Below are positions 16,225-25,879 of a stretch of DNA of 64,000 nucleotides, one piece after another. The stretch comes from VBDM01 sp035499735 (GTDB lineage Bacteria; Pseudomonadota; Gammaproteobacteria; Burkholderiales; SG8-39), in contig DATJYC010000011.1 of NCBI GenBank assembly GCA_035499735.1, positions 48,336 to 112,335 of the forward strand, given 5' to 3'. The notes below the pieces were generated by a model that was not told where the DNA came from, ran no database searches, and saw only the letters and a list, made by a program, of their open reading frames with translations. How positions within the stretch are numbered: the stretch's first letter is position 1; every line of letters begins with the position of its first letter. Position numbers and translations under genes: made by a program.

Positions 16225-17111
16225 TTCCCCTTCTCTTTCGCAAACAGCTCGTCGAGCTTGCGCTCGTAGGCGTGGTAGCCGAGCACCTCGTACAGCTCGG
16301 CACGGGTCTGCATCGCGTCGACCACGCTCTTTTGCGTGCCTTCCCTGCGGATGGCATTGTAGACCTTCAGCGCGGCGGCGCTCATCGCGCGGAACGCCGA
16401 CACGGGGTAGATGGCGATCGCGACGTTGGCCGAGCGCAGCTCGTCGACGGTGAAGAACGGCGTCGCGCCGAACTCGGTGAGGTTGGCGAGGATGGGCACG
16501 CCGACCGCGTCGGCGAACTTGCGGTACATCGACAGCTCGGTCATTGCCTCTGGGAAGATCGCGTCCGCTCCCGCCTCGACGCAGGCGCGGGCGCGCTCGA
16601 TCGCGCGCTCCAGGCCCTCGACCGCGAGAGCGTCGGTGCGCGCCATGACTATGAAGTCGCGGTCGGTCTTCGCGTCGACCGCCGCCTTGACGCGGTCGAC
16701 CATCTCGTCCTTCGAGACGAGCTCCTTGCCGGGGCGATGGCCGCAGCGCTTGGCGCCGACCTGGTCCTCGATGTGCATGCCCGCCGCGCCGGCCTTGATC
16801 AGGGACTTGACCGTCCTGGCGACGTTGAACGCGCTCGCGCCGAAGCCGGTGTCGACGTCGACGAGCAGCGGGAGCGCGCACACGTCGGTGATGCGGCGAA
16901 CGTCGACGAGCACGTCGTCCAGATTGCTGATGCCGAGGTCCGGAAGCCCGAGCGAGCCGGCGGCGACGCCGGCCCCGGAGAGATAGATCGAGCGGTAGCC
17001 CGCGCGCTCGGCGAGGCGCGCCGCATAGGCGTTGACCGTGCCGACGCATTGCAGCGGCTTCTCCGCCGCCATCGCGGCGCGGAACCTCGCTCCGGCGGAA
17101 GAGGGGCTCAC
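16221..17111 (-). CDS. prpB: 2-methylisocitrate lyase
   Basis: The 296-residue enzyme of the isocitrate lyase/PEP mutase superfamily splits 2-methylisocitrate into pyruvate and succinate. It shows the SGAGVAAGSLGLPDLG start of the barrel, metal-binding DVDTGFG (about 85-91), and the KRCGHR active-site loop with catalytic Cys at about 123. The GTG at 17111 gives the usual start (SPSSAGARFRAAM) and overlaps the stop of mdh by four bases; the longer frame to 17495 only reads antisense of mdh. The direct mdh-prpB-prpC coupling puts oxaloacetate supply and methylcitrate use under one control. Confidence 0.95.
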   Translation of the reverse strand: MSPSSAGARFRAAMAAEKPLQCVGTVNAYAARLAERAGYRSIYLSGAGVAAGSLGLPDLGISNLDDVLVDVRRITDVCALPLLVDVDTGFGASAFNVARTVKSLIKAGAAGMHIEDQVGAKRCGHRPGKELVSKDEMVDRVKAAVDAKTDRDFIVMARTDALAVEGLERAIERARACVEAGADAIFPEAMTELSMYRKFADAVGVPILANLTEFGATPFFTVDELRSANVAIAIYPVSAFRAMSAAALKVYNAIRREGTQKSVVDAMQTRAELYEVLGYHAYERKLDELFAKEKGK

Positions 17112-18100
17112 GCGATCAGGTGCCCGATGCCGTCGCGCTCTTCGTGCAGCTCCTTCAGCGTGGCGTCCATCCGTGAGCGGCTGAATTCGCTGATTCCCAG
17201 TCCCTTCACGATCCTGTATTTGCCGGCGGCGCAGGTGACCGGGTATCCGTAGATCACGCCTTCGGGGATGCCGTAGCTTCCGTCCGAGGGAACGCCCATG
17301 CTCACCCAGTTGCCCGCGCTCGTCCCGCGGATCCAGTCGCGAATGTGGTCCATGGCGGAGTTCGCGGCGCTCGCCGCCGAGGAGAGCCCTCGCGCCTCGA
17401 TGATCGCGGCGCCGCGCTTCTGAACCGTCGGAATGAAGGTCTTCTCCAGCCATTCCTGGTCGTTGATCATCGGCCAGACCTTCTTGCCTGCGCATTCGGC
17501 CTGGAACACGTCGGGGTACTGCGTGGCCGAGTGGTTGCCCCAGATGGTGACTTTGCGGACGGAGGAGAGCGGCTTGCCGATCTTCTGCGCAAGCTGGCTT
17601 ACGGCACGATTGTGGTCTAGGCGCATCATCGCCGTGAACTGGGTGGGCTTGAGGCCGGGCGCGTTCTTCATCGCGATGAGGCAGTTGGTGTTCGCGGGGT
17701 TGCCGACCACGAGCACCTTGACCTTGCGGCTCGCCACGGCGTCGAGCGCGCGCCCCTGCGGCGCGAAGATCTTGCCGTTCGCCTCGAGCAGGTCCTTGCG
17801 CTCCATGCCCGGCCCGCGCGGCCGGGCGCCGACGAGCAGGGCGACCTCCGCGTCCTTGAACGCCACCATGGGGTCGGAAGCGGGAATCATCCCGTGCAGC
17901 AGCGGAAAAGCGCAGTCGTCGAGCTCCATCATCACGCCCTTGAGGGCCTTCTGCGCTTTCTCGTCGGGGATTTCGAGCAATTGCAGGATCACGGGCTGGT
18001 TCTTGCCGAGCATTTCGCCGCTGGCGATGCGGAAAAGCAGGCTGTAGCCGATCTGACCGGCAGCGCCGGTCACGGCGACGCGAACGGGTTTGTTGGGCAT
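17108..18100 (-). CDS. mdh: Malate dehydrogenase (NAD-dependent)
   Basis: The 330-residue enzyme oxidises malate to oxaloacetate. The N-terminal Rossmann loop VAVTGAAGQIGYSLL is at about 8-22, the mobile loop arginines are in ARPRGPGMERKDLL, and the catalytic Asp/His pair is in MMRLDHNRA and IWGNHSATQYP. It matches the proteobacterial form close to cytosolic MDH. The start ATG at 18100 has an AGGGAG site a few bases upstream; the frame up to 18214 is antisense to the sdh promoter region. It is the first gene of the minus-strand operon and diverges from sdhC, a typical betaproteobacterial arrangement. An AT-rich TATATT (minus strand, 18126-18131) could be its -10. Confidence 0.96.
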   Translation of the reverse strand: MPNKPVRVAVTGAAGQIGYSLLFRIASGEMLGKNQPVILQLLEIPDEKAQKALKGVMMELDDCAFPLLHGMIPASDPMVAFKDAEVALLVGARPRGPGMERKDLLEANGKIFAPQGRALDAVASRKVKVLVVGNPANTNCLIAMKNAPGLKPTQFTAMMRLDHNRAVSQLAQKIGKPLSSVRKVTIWGNHSATQYPDVFQAECAGKKVWPMINDQEWLEKTFIPTVQKRGAAIIEARGLSSAASAANSAMDHIRDWIRGTSAGNWVSMGVPSDGSYGIPEGVIYGYPVTCAAGKYRIVKGLGISEFSRSRMDATLKELHEERDGIGHLIA

Positions 18101-18174
18101 GACGAGAACTCCCTGAAGAAGTGCGAATATATCCGCGTTGGCGCTTTTGCGCAGCACAAGCGGCGGATGAAGCC

Positions 18175-18183
18175 TGCTATAAT
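18175..18183 (+). promoter_or_regulatory. Extended -10 promoter of the sdh-gltA-suc operon
   Basis: TGCTATAAT is an extended -10 element with a perfect TATAAT at 18178-18183. No good -35 is present at the standard distance, which is common with extended -10 promoters. Transcription would start near 18190, about 50 bases before the sdhC ATG. Confidence 0.6.
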
Positions 18184-18239
18184 CTGACCTCCCGTCAGGA
18201 TCCAGAATAAGCAAACGAGCCGCGGAAGGACTGCCTTAC

Positions 18240-18629
18240 ATGCCTGATCTCACGGCGAAAAGAAGGCGTCCCCTCTGGTATAACCTCAGCCCGCTCAATC
18301 TCCCGCTTCCGGGTCTGGTCTCGATTTTCCACCGCGTCAGCGGCGCGCTGCTGTTCCTCGGGCTCGTGTGGTTCCTGTTCCTGCTCGACATGAGCCTTTC
18401 CTCCGAGGCGGGATTCGAGCGCTTCCGCGGCTACTTCGCGCACCCCACGGTGAAGATCGCCCTGCTCGCGCTGCTGTGGGCGTATCTCCACCATTTCTGC
18501 GCCGGCATCCGCTACCTGTTCCTCGACATCGACCGCGGGGTCGATCTCGCGACGACGCGCAAGACGAGCTATGCGGTGCTGGCCGTGAGCCTCGCGCTGA
18601 CCGCGCTCCTGGGAGCGAAGCTGTGGTAG
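18240..18629 (+). CDS. sdhC: Succinate dehydrogenase cytochrome b556 subunit
   Basis: This 129-residue membrane subunit anchors succinate dehydrogenase and helps bind haem b and quinone. It has the N-terminal RPLWYNLSPLNLPLPGLVSIFHRVSGALLF pattern (in parts at about 10-40), whose SxxHR forms the quinone site. Three membrane helices follow, with the haem-ligand region LHHFCAGIRYL near residues 83-93. The gene starts the tricarboxylic-acid-cycle operon, and its last seven bases overlap the sdhD start. Confidence 0.95.
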   Translation: MPDLTAKRRRPLWYNLSPLNLPLPGLVSIFHRVSGALLFLGLVWFLFLLDMSLSSEAGFERFRGYFAHPTVKIALLALLWAYLHHFCAGIRYLFLDIDRGVDLATTRKTSYAVLAVSLALTALLGAKLW

Positions 18630-18970
18630 GCAAGGTCATCGTCGGCGCGCACTACGGGCTGCGCGACTGGCTCGCCCAGCGGATCACCGCGGTGGTCATG
18701 GCGGGGTGCACGCTGGTCTTCCTCGGCGTGCTCCTCGCGGGCGGTCCGCTGACCTACGCGTCGTGGAAGGCGCTGTTCACGAAGGGCCCGATGCCGTTCA
18801 TCGCGCTGCTGTTTGCGGTCAGCGCGCTGATCCACGCCTGGATCGGCATGCGCGACATCCTCATGGACTACATCAAGCCGGTCGCGCTGCGCCTCGCGCT
18901 CGAGGTGTTCGTGATCCTGTGGCTGGTCGGCTGCGCCGGCTGGACGGTGCGCATACTCTGGAGGCTGTAG
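18623..18970 (+). CDS. sdhD: Succinate dehydrogenase hydrophobic membrane anchor subunit
   Basis: The 115-residue protein has three membrane helices and the family motifs GLRDWLAQRITAVV (about 12-25) and SALIHAWIGMRDILMDY (about 65-80), with the conserved haem-region His and the quinone-region Asp-Tyr. The start is a GTG at 18623, inside the end of sdhC, giving VVGKVIVGAHYG; the longer frame up to 18368 is just the shifted frame of sdhC. With SdhC it forms the membrane part of complex II. Confidence 0.93.
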   Translation: MVGKVIVGAHYGLRDWLAQRITAVVMAGCTLVFLGVLLAGGPLTYASWKALFTKGPMPFIALLFAVSALIHAWIGMRDILMDYIKPVALRLALEVFVILWLVGCAGWTVRILWRL

Positions 18971-18973
18971 GCG

Positions 18974-20737
18974 GTGGCGCTTTCCAAGAGAAGCTTCGAC
19001 GTGGTGGTGGTCGGCGCGGGCGGCGCGGGACTGCGCGCGGCGCTGCAGCTCTCGGAGGCCGGCCTCGCGGTAGCGGTGCTCTCCAAGGTGTTCCCGACGC
19101 GCTCGCACACGGTGGCCGCGCAGGGCGGGATCGGCGCCGCGCTCGGCAACATGGGCGAGGACAGCTGGCTGTGGCACATGTACGACACGGTCAAGGGCTC
19201 CGACTGGCTGGGCGACCAGGACGCGATCGAATTCATGGTGCGCGAGGCGCCGAAGCTGGTCTACGAGCTCGAGCATTTCGGCATGCCCTTCGACCGCAAC
19301 GAGAACGGCACCGTATACCAGCGCCCGTTCGGCGGCCATTCCCAGAACTTCGGCGAGCGCCCGGTGCAGCGCTCGTGCTGCGCGGCCGACCGCACCGGCC
19401 ACGCGATGCTGCACACGCTCTACCAGAGGAACGTCAGGGCGCGTACCCAGTTCTTCGTCGAGTGGATGGCGCTTGACCTGATCCGCGACGCGGGCGGGCA
19501 GGTGCTCGGCGTGACCGCGCTCGAGATGGAGACGGGCGAGGTCTCGATCCTGCAATCTCGCGCGACGCTCTTCGCGACCGGCGGGGCGGGGCGCATCTTC
19601 GCGTCGACCACGAACGCCTTCATCAATACCGGCGACGGCCTGGGAATGGCGGCGCGCGCGGGCATCCCGCTCGAGGACATGGAGTTCTGGCAGTTCCACC
19701 CGACCGGAGTCGCCGGGGCGGGCATCCTCATCACCGAGGGGGTGCGCGGCGAGGGCGGCTACCTGCTCAACAAGTCGGGCGAGCGCTTCATGGAGCGCTA
19801 CGCGCCCAACCTGAAGGATCTCGCCTCGCGCGACATCGTATCGCGCGCCATGGCGACCGAGATCAAGGAAGGGCGCGGAGCCGGGCAGCACGGCGACTAC
19901 CTGCTCCTGAAGCTCGACCACCTCGGCCCCGAGGTCATCGACAAGCGCCTGCCGGGCATCCGCGAGATCTCGAAGAAGTTCGCGAACGTCGACCCGGTAA
20001 AGGATCCCATACCGGTGGTCCCAACGGTGCACTACATGATGGGCGGCATACCGACCAACTACCGGGGCGAGGTCATCGTTCCCCAGGGCGGCGATCCCGA
20101 AGCCGTGGTGCCCGGGTTCTACGCCGCGGGCGAATGCGCCTGCGCCTCGGTGCACGGCGCGAACCGCCTGGGCACGAATTCGCTCACCGACCTGCTGGTA
20201 TTCGGCAAGTCGTCCGCCGACTCCATCGTCAGGTTCCTGAAGGAGAACCCCGGCCGCAAGGACCTGCCGCGCGATGCGGCCGAGCGCACGCTCGCGCGCC
20301 TCGCGCGCCTCGACGGCCAGAAGAATGGGGAGTCGGTCGCCGAGGTGGCGATGGAGGCGCGGCGCACGATGCAGGCGCACTGCGGCGTGTTCCGGTTCCC
20401 GGACATGCTGGTCGCGGGCGTGAAGAAGATCCGCGAGATCGCCGACCGGGCGACGCGCACGCAGATCGGCGACAAGAGCAAGGTATTTAACACCGCGCGC
20501 GTCGAGGCGCTCGAGCTCGACAACCTCGTCGAGGTGGCCCGCGCCTCGATGGTGTCGGCGGAAGGCCGCAAGGAGTCGCGCGGCGCGCACGACCGCGCCG
20601 ACCATCACGAGCGCGACGACGCGAACTGGCTCAAGCACACCCTCTGGTACAAGGAGGGCGACCGGCTCGCGTACAAGCCGGTCCACCTCAAGCCGCTCTC
20701 GGCGAAGACGATCGAGCCGAAGGTGAGGACATACTGA
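18974..20737 (+). CDS. sdhA: Succinate dehydrogenase flavoprotein subunit
   Basis: The 587-residue catalytic subunit oxidises succinate to fumarate. The Rossmann loop VVVGAGGAGLRAAL begins at about residue 11, and the FAD-attachment histidine is at about 45 in TRSHTVAAQGG. The active-site HPTGVAGAG and EGVRGEGGYLLN segments and the C-terminal domain ending EPKVRTY are present. The start is a GTG three bases after the sdhD stop. Length and motifs are complete. It also serves the methylcitrate route by using the succinate released by PrpB. Confidence 0.97.
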   Translation: MALSKRSFDVVVVGAGGAGLRAALQLSEAGLAVAVLSKVFPTRSHTVAAQGGIGAALGNMGEDSWLWHMYDTVKGSDWLGDQDAIEFMVREAPKLVYELEHFGMPFDRNENGTVYQRPFGGHSQNFGERPVQRSCCAADRTGHAMLHTLYQRNVRARTQFFVEWMALDLIRDAGGQVLGVTALEMETGEVSILQSRATLFATGGAGRIFASTTNAFINTGDGLGMAARAGIPLEDMEFWQFHPTGVAGAGILITEGVRGEGGYLLNKSGERFMERYAPNLKDLASRDIVSRAMATEIKEGRGAGQHGDYLLLKLDHLGPEVIDKRLPGIREISKKFANVDPVKDPIPVVPTVHYMMGGIPTNYRGEVIVPQGGDPEAVVPGFYAAGECACASVHGANRLGTNSLTDLLVFGKSSADSIVRFLKENPGRKDLPRDAAERTLARLARLDGQKNGESVAEVAMEARRTMQAHCGVFRFPDMLVAGVKKIREIADRATRTQIGDKSKVFNTARVEALELDNLVEVARASMVSAEGRKESRGAHDRADHHERDDANWLKHTLWYKEGDRLAYKPVHLKPLSAKTIEPKVRTY

Positions 20738-20748
20738 AAGGCGACCGC

Positions 20749-21444
20749 ATGCGCTTTCGAGTCTATCGCTACGACCCGGACAAGGACGAGAAGCCGTACA
20801 TGAAGGATTACGATGTGCGGCTCGACCCGCACGACCGGATGCTGCTCGATGCGCTGGTGCGCATCAAGGAGCAGGACGACAGCCTGTCACTGCGCCGCTC
20901 CTGCCGCGAGGGGGTGTGCGGCTCGGACGCGATGAACATCAACGGCAAGAACGGCCTCGCCTGCGTCACCAAGCTCGCCGACCTCAAGGAACCGGTCGAG
21001 CTGCGGCCCCTTCCGGGCCTGCCGGTGATCCGCGACCTCATCGTCGACATGACCCAGTTCTTCAAGCAATACCATTCGATCCGGCCGTACCTCGTGAACG
21101 ACGAGCCGGCCCCGGAGAAAGAGCGGCTGCAGTCGCCCAAGGAGAGGGAGGAGCTCGACGGCCTGTACGAGTGCATCCTGTGCGCGTGCTGCTCGACGTC
21201 CTGCCCGTCGTTCTGGTGGAATCCGGACAAGTTCGTCGGGCCGGCGGGCCTCTTGCAGGCGTACCGCTTCATCGCCGACAGCCGCGACCAGGCGACCTCG
21301 GAGCGCCTCGACAATCTCGAGGACCCGTACCGCCTGTTCCGCTGTCATAGCATCATGAACTGCGTCGACGTGTGCCCGAAAAACCTCAACCCGACCAGGG
21401 CCATCGGCAAGATCAAGGAGCTGATGGTGAAGCGCTCGGTATGA
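20749..21444 (+). CDS. sdhB: Succinate dehydrogenase iron-sulfur subunit
   Basis: The 231-residue subunit carries electrons from SdhA to quinone. The [2Fe-2S] ligands lie in SCREGVCGSD (Cys about 52, 57, with Asp 60) and Cys 72. The [4Fe-4S] and [3Fe-4S] ligands are in CILCACCSTSCP and CHSIMNCVDVCP. The gene is complete and 11 bases after sdhA; its stop overlaps the sdhE start. Confidence 0.97.
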   Translation: MRFRVYRYDPDKDEKPYMKDYDVRLDPHDRMLLDALVRIKEQDDSLSLRRSCREGVCGSDAMNINGKNGLACVTKLADLKEPVELRPLPGLPVIRDLIVDMTQFFKQYHSIRPYLVNDEPAPEKERLQSPKEREELDGLYECILCACCSTSCPSFWWNPDKFVGPAGLLQAYRFIADSRDQATSERLDNLEDPYRLFRCHSIMNCVDVCPKNLNPTRAIGKIKELMVKRSV

Positions 21445-21680
21445 CGGGCGCCGAGATGAACCGCCTGCGCTGGCGCTGCCGCCGCGGCCTGCTCGAGAAC
21501 GACCTCGTGCTCGAACGCTTCCTCGCCGCGCACGGGCCGACGCTCGAAGGCGAGCGCCTCAGCGCGTTCGAGGCCCTGCTGGAGCGCAGCGACCAGGAGC
21601 TCTGGAGCCTCGCCAGCGGGCGCAGCGAAAGCCCCGACCCCGCGCTCGACGAGGTGGTCCGACTGCTGCGGAGTTGCTGA
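21441..21680 (+). CDS. sdhE: FAD assembly factor SdhE
   Basis: The 79-residue protein is a small helical factor that promotes covalent attachment of FAD to SdhA. It has the family pattern MNRLRWRCRRGLLENDLVL..F (in parts), with the RGxxE motif (RRGLLEND) at about residues 14-21, and a C-terminal SDQELWSLASGR stretch. The ATG at 21441 overlaps the sdhB stop (ATGA). Its place between sdhB and gltA is the usual one. Confidence 0.92.
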   Translation: MTGAEMNRLRWRCRRGLLENDLVLERFLAAHGPTLEGERLSAFEALLERSDQELWSLASGRSESPDPALDEVVRLLRSC

Positions 21681-21699
21681 AACCAACCGAGGAAAACCC

Positions 21700-22995
21700 A
21701 TGAGCTCCACGAAGACCGCCAAGCTCACCTACGGGAACGGACAGTCCATCGAGTTTCCGGTCCAGTCGGGAACCATCGGGCCCGACGTGGTCGACATACG
21801 CGCTCTCTACGGCAAGACCGGAATGTTCACCTACGACCCGGGGTTCCTGTCGACGGCGAGCTGCAGCTCGAAGATCACCTACATTGACGGCGACGAGGGT
21901 GTGCTGCTCTACCGCGGCTACCCCATCGAGCAGCTGGCGGTGAACTGCGATTTCCTCGAGGTGTGCTATCTCCTGCTGAACGGCGAGCTGCCGACGCCGA
22001 AGCAGAAGAAGGAGTTCGACGACATCGTCATGCACCACACGATGGTGCACGAGCAGCTGATCCGCCTGTACTCCGGCTTCAGGCGCGACTCGCACCCGAT
22101 GGCCGTGATGGTGGGCGTCGTTGGGGCGCTGTCGGCCTTCTATCACGACTCGCTGGACATCAACAATCCGGCGCACCGCGAGATCTCGGCGTTCCGCCTG
22201 GTCGCGAAGCTCCCGACCATCGTCGCCATGGCCTACAAGTACTCGGTCGGCCAGCCGTTCATGTATCCCAAGAACGACCTCTCGTATACCGCGAACTTCA
22301 TGCGCATGATGTTCGCGGTGCCGGCCGAGGAGTACAAGCCGAACCCGGTACTGGTCAGGGCGCTCGACCGGATCTTCATCCTGCACGCGGACCACGAGCA
22401 GAACGCGTCGACTTCGACCGTGCGCCTCGCCGGATCCTCCGGCGCCAACCCCTTCGCCTGCATCGCTGCGGGCATCGCCTGCCTGTGGGGGCCCGCGCAC
22501 GGCGGCGCGAACGAGGCGGCGCTGCAGATGCTCGAGCAGATCGGCGACGTCACCAAGGTCGGCGATTTCATCAGGCGCGCGAAGGACAAGAACTCGGGCG
22601 TGCGGCTGATGGGCTTCGGCCACCGCGTCTACAAGAACTACGACCCGCGCGCCAAGATCATGCGCGAGACCTGCCACGAGGTGCTCGAGGAGCTCGGGCT
22701 GCACGACGACCGCATCTTCAAGCTCGCGATGGCGCTGGAGAAGATCGCGCTCGAGGACGACTATTTCGTCAGCCGCAAGCTGTATCCCAACGTCGATTTC
22801 TACTCGGGCATCGTGCAGCGCGCGCTGGGCATTCCCGTGTCGATGTTCACCTGCATCTTTTCCCTTGCCCGCACCGTCGGCTGGATCGCGCAGTGGCAGG
22901 AGATGATCAGCGACCCCGAATACAAGATCGGCCGCCCGCGCCAGCTGTACAGCGGGTCGCCCCGCCGGGACTTCGTGCCGATCGCCAGGCGCTGA
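21700..22995 (+). CDS. gltA: Citrate synthase
   Basis: The 431-residue hexameric-type citrate synthase condenses acetyl-CoA and oxaloacetate. Markers are the N-terminal beta domain (ITYIDGDEGVLLYRGYPIEQLA), WGPAHGGANE with a catalytic His, GFGHRVYKNYDPRAK with the second His, and a C-terminal SGSPRRDFVPI. The N-terminal extension and length are those of type II, NADH-sensitive enzymes. A GAGGAAAA box precedes the ATG. It lies between sdhE and sucA. Confidence 0.97.
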   Translation: MSSTKTAKLTYGNGQSIEFPVQSGTIGPDVVDIRALYGKTGMFTYDPGFLSTASCSSKITYIDGDEGVLLYRGYPIEQLAVNCDFLEVCYLLLNGELPTPKQKKEFDDIVMHHTMVHEQLIRLYSGFRRDSHPMAVMVGVVGALSAFYHDSLDINNPAHREISAFRLVAKLPTIVAMAYKYSVGQPFMYPKNDLSYTANFMRMMFAVPAEEYKPNPVLVRALDRIFILHADHEQNASTSTVRLAGSSGANPFACIAAGIACLWGPAHGGANEAALQMLEQIGDVTKVGDFIRRAKDKNSGVRLMGFGHRVYKNYDPRAKIMRETCHEVLEELGLHDDRIFKLAMALEKIALEDDYFVSRKLYPNVDFYSGIVQRALGIPVSMFTCIFSLARTVGWIAQWQEMISDPEYKIGRPRQLYSGSPRRDFVPIARR

Positions 22996-23005
22996 GGAGC
23001 ATTCC

Positions 23006-25876
23006 ATGAGCGCCATGAAGGAGTTTCTATCGAGCTCCTATCTGTTCGGCTCGAACGCGCCGTTCGTCGAGGAGCTGTACGAGTCCTGGCTCGCCGACCC
23101 GCAGTCGGTGCCCCAGCAGTGGCGCGAGTATTTCGACAGGCTGCAGTCGGTGCCCGGGCAGAACGGCGGGCGGGACGTGGCGCATGCGCCAGTGATCGCC
23201 GCATTCGCCCAGCGCGCCAGGGCCGGGGCCGCCAGGCCCGCCGCAGCGGCGGCGGGCCTGGACCGCAAGCAGAATTCGGTGCTGCAGCTCATCGCCGAGT
23301 ACCGATTCCGCGGCGCGTTCCTCGCCGACATCGATCCGCTCAAGCGCCACGAGCGGCCGCGCATCGCCGAGCTGGAGCCGGCGTACTACGACCTCACCGA
23401 TGCCGACATGGACACGGTGTACAACACCGGCACCCTGATCGGGCCAGAGCAGGCCACGCTGCGGGAGATTCTCAAGACCCTCCAGGACACCTACTGCGGC
23501 ACCCTGGGCGTCGAGTACATGTACCTCACGAGCCGCGCCGAGAAGCGCTGGATCCAGGAGCGTCTCGAGCCGATCCGGTCCAGGCCGAGCTTCTCGGCCG
23601 ACACCAAGCGCCACATCCTCGAGCGGCTCACCGCAGCCGAGGGGCTGGAGCGCTTCCTGCACACGCGCTACGTCGGGCAGAAGCGCTTCTCGCTGGAGGG
23701 CGGGGAGACGCTGATCCCGGTTCTCGACAACCTGCTGCAGCGCGCGGGCGCCGCGGGCGTGCAGGAGCTGGTGATCGGCATGGCGCACCGCGGGCGGCTG
23801 AACGTCCTGGTGAACACCCTGGGCAAGATGCCGAAGGACCTGTTCGCCGAGTTCGAGGGCAAGCACGACGACTCGATCCTCGCCGGCGACGTGAAGTACC
23901 ACCAGGGCTTCTCGTCCGACATCAATACCCCGGGCGGCCCGATGCACCTGACGCTCGCCTTCAATCCCTCGCACCTGGAGATCGTGAACCCGGTGGTCGA
24001 GGGCTCGGTGCGCGCGCGCCAGCACCGCCGCAAGGACCGCGGCGGCGACCAGGTGCTGCCGGTGCTGATCCACGGCGACGCAGCGGTGGCCGGGCAGGGC
24101 GTGGTGATGGAGACGCTGAACCTGTCCAACACGCGCGGCTACGGCACGGGCGGCACGGTGCACATCGTGCTGAACAACCAGATCGGGTTCACCACCTCGG
24201 ACCCGCGCGACAGCCGCTCGACCCTGTACTGCACCGACGTGATGAAGATGGTGGAGATGCCGATCTTTCACGTGAACGGCGACGACCCGGAAGCCTGCGT
24301 TCTCGCGATCGAGATCGCGCTCGACTACCGCACGAAGTTCAAGAAGGACGTAGCGGTGGACCTGGTGTGCTTCCGCAAGCTCGGCCACAACGAGCAGGAC
24401 GAGCCCATGGTCACCCAGCCGCTGATGTACAAGATCATCAACGCGCACCCGGGCACGCGCAAGCTCTACGCCGACCGGCTCGCGGCCGCGGGCGTGATCG
24501 GCCCAGAGGACGGGGACAAGCTGGTCGCGACCTGCCGGCAGGCGCTGGAAGGCGGCTACCACACCAACAAGACCATCCTGTCGAACTTCAAGCCGCCGTT
24601 CGCGGTGGACTGGAGCAAGTACAACAAGACCAGGTGGAACGACAGGGACGACACCACGCTGCCGCTCGCCGACCTCAAAGCGCTCGCCGAGAAGCTGACC
24701 AACATCCCGTCCACCTTCAAGCTGCACCCGCGGGTGGAGAAGATCATCGCCGATCGCCGCCTCATGGGGCAGGGCAAGATGCCGGTCGACTGGGGGATGG
24801 CGGAGAATCTCGCCTACGCTTCGCTGCTCAAGGACGGCTTCGCGGTGCGCATCTCCGGCCAGGACAGCGGCCGCGGCACCTTCTTCCACCGCCACGCGGT
24901 GCTGCACGACCAGAACCGCGAGAAATGGGACTCCGGCAGCTACATTCCCCTCAACCACGTCGCGGCCAACCAGGGGGACTTCGTCGTCATCGACTCGGTG
25001 CTGTCGGAGGAGGCGGTTCTCGGGTTCGAGTATGGCTACTCGACCTCCGAGCCGAACGAGCTCGTTGTGTGGGAGGCCCAGTTCGGCGATTTCGCCAATG
25101 GCGCGCAGGTCGTGATCGACCAGTTCATCGCCGCGGGCGAGGTCAAGTGGGGCCGGATCTGCGGCATGGTGCTGATGCTGCCGCACGGCTACGAGGGCCA
25201 GGGGCCCGAGCACTCGTCGGGGCGCATCGAGCGCTACCTGCAGCTGTGCGCCGACAACAACATTCAGGTATGCGTGCCGGCGACGCCGGTGCAGATGTTC
25301 TTCCTGCTGCGCCGGCAGATGATCCGGCCGTACCGCAAGCCGCTGGTCATCTTCACGCCGAAGAGCCTGCTGCGCCACAAGGAGTCGGTGTCGCCGCTCG
25401 AGGAGTTCGCGCACGAGAAGTTCATTCCGGTCAATGCCGAGTGGGACGAGGACATCCGGCCCGAGAACGTCAAGCGCGTGATCTTCTGCAGCGGGAAGGT
25501 GTTCTTCGACCTGCGCGCGGCGCGGAGGGAGCGCGGCATCCGCGACGTCGCGATCGAGCGCATCGCCCAGCTCTACCCGTTCCCGCACGACGAGTTCCAG
25601 GGGCGGCTCGACCTCTACGCCAACGCGAAGGAGGTCGTGTGGTGCCAGGAAGAGCCGGCTAACCAGGGCGCGTGGTACTGGATACAGCGCTACATCCTCA
25701 AGCACATGCGCGAGGAGCAGATCCTCGGCTACGCCATGCGGGCGTCGTCGGCGTCGCCGGCGGTCGGGTACGCGTCGCTGCACAACGAGCAGCAGAAGGA
25801 GCTGGTCGACGCGGCGTTCCGGCCGTTGACCGGCAACCTCGTGAAGCCCGTCCAGGGCACGGGAAGGAAAGCCTAG
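23006..25876 (+). CDS. sucA: 2-oxoglutarate dehydrogenase E1 component
   Basis: The 956-residue thiamine-diphosphate enzyme decarboxylates 2-oxoglutarate and passes the succinyl group to E2. It begins with the E2-binding helix SSSYLFGSNAPFVEELYESW. It has the AHRGRLNVLVNTLGK motif, the HGDAAVAGQGVVMETLNLS metal/ThDP site, LNNQIGFTTSDPR, and GYEGQGPEHSSGRIERYLQL in the C-terminal domain. The length is normal. The start has a GAGGAGC site. The long antisense frames seen here reflect only the high GC of this gene. Confidence 0.97.
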   Translation: MSAMKEFLSSSYLFGSNAPFVEELYESWLADPQSVPQQWREYFDRLQSVPGQNGGRDVAHAPVIAAFAQRARAGAARPAAAAAGLDRKQNSVLQLIAEYRFRGAFLADIDPLKRHERPRIAELEPAYYDLTDADMDTVYNTGTLIGPEQATLREILKTLQDTYCGTLGVEYMYLTSRAEKRWIQERLEPIRSRPSFSADTKRHILERLTAAEGLERFLHTRYVGQKRFSLEGGETLIPVLDNLLQRAGAAGVQELVIGMAHRGRLNVLVNTLGKMPKDLFAEFEGKHDDSILAGDVKYHQGFSSDINTPGGPMHLTLAFNPSHLEIVNPVVEGSVRARQHRRKDRGGDQVLPVLIHGDAAVAGQGVVMETLNLSNTRGYGTGGTVHIVLNNQIGFTTSDPRDSRSTLYCTDVMKMVEMPIFHVNGDDPEACVLAIEIALDYRTKFKKDVAVDLVCFRKLGHNEQDEPMVTQPLMYKIINAHPGTRKLYADRLAAAGVIGPEDGDKLVATCRQALEGGYHTNKTILSNFKPPFAVDWSKYNKTRWNDRDDTTLPLADLKALAEKLTNIPSTFKLHPRVEKIIADRRLMGQGKMPVDWGMAENLAYASLLKDGFAVRISGQDSGRGTFFHRHAVLHDQNREKWDSGSYIPLNHVAANQGDFVVIDSVLSEEAVLGFEYGYSTSEPNELVVWEAQFGDFANGAQVVIDQFIAAGEVKWGRICGMVLMLPHGYEGQGPEHSSGRIERYLQLCADNNIQVCVPATPVQMFFLLRRQMIRPYRKPLVIFTPKSLLRHKESVSPLEEFAHEKFIPVNAEWDEDIRPENVKRVIFCSGKVFFDLRAARRERGIRDVAIERIAQLYPFPHDEFQGRLDLYANAKEVVWCQEEPANQGAWYWIQRYILKHMREEQILGYAMRASSASPAVGYASLHNEQQKELVDAAFRPLTGNLVKPVQGTGRKA

Positions 25877-25879
25877 AGC

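Noticed and set aside
18368..18622. N-terminal extension of sdhD within the sdhC gene
   Set aside because: The sequence is merely the shifted frame of sdhC; the GTG at 18623 gives a normal SdhD.
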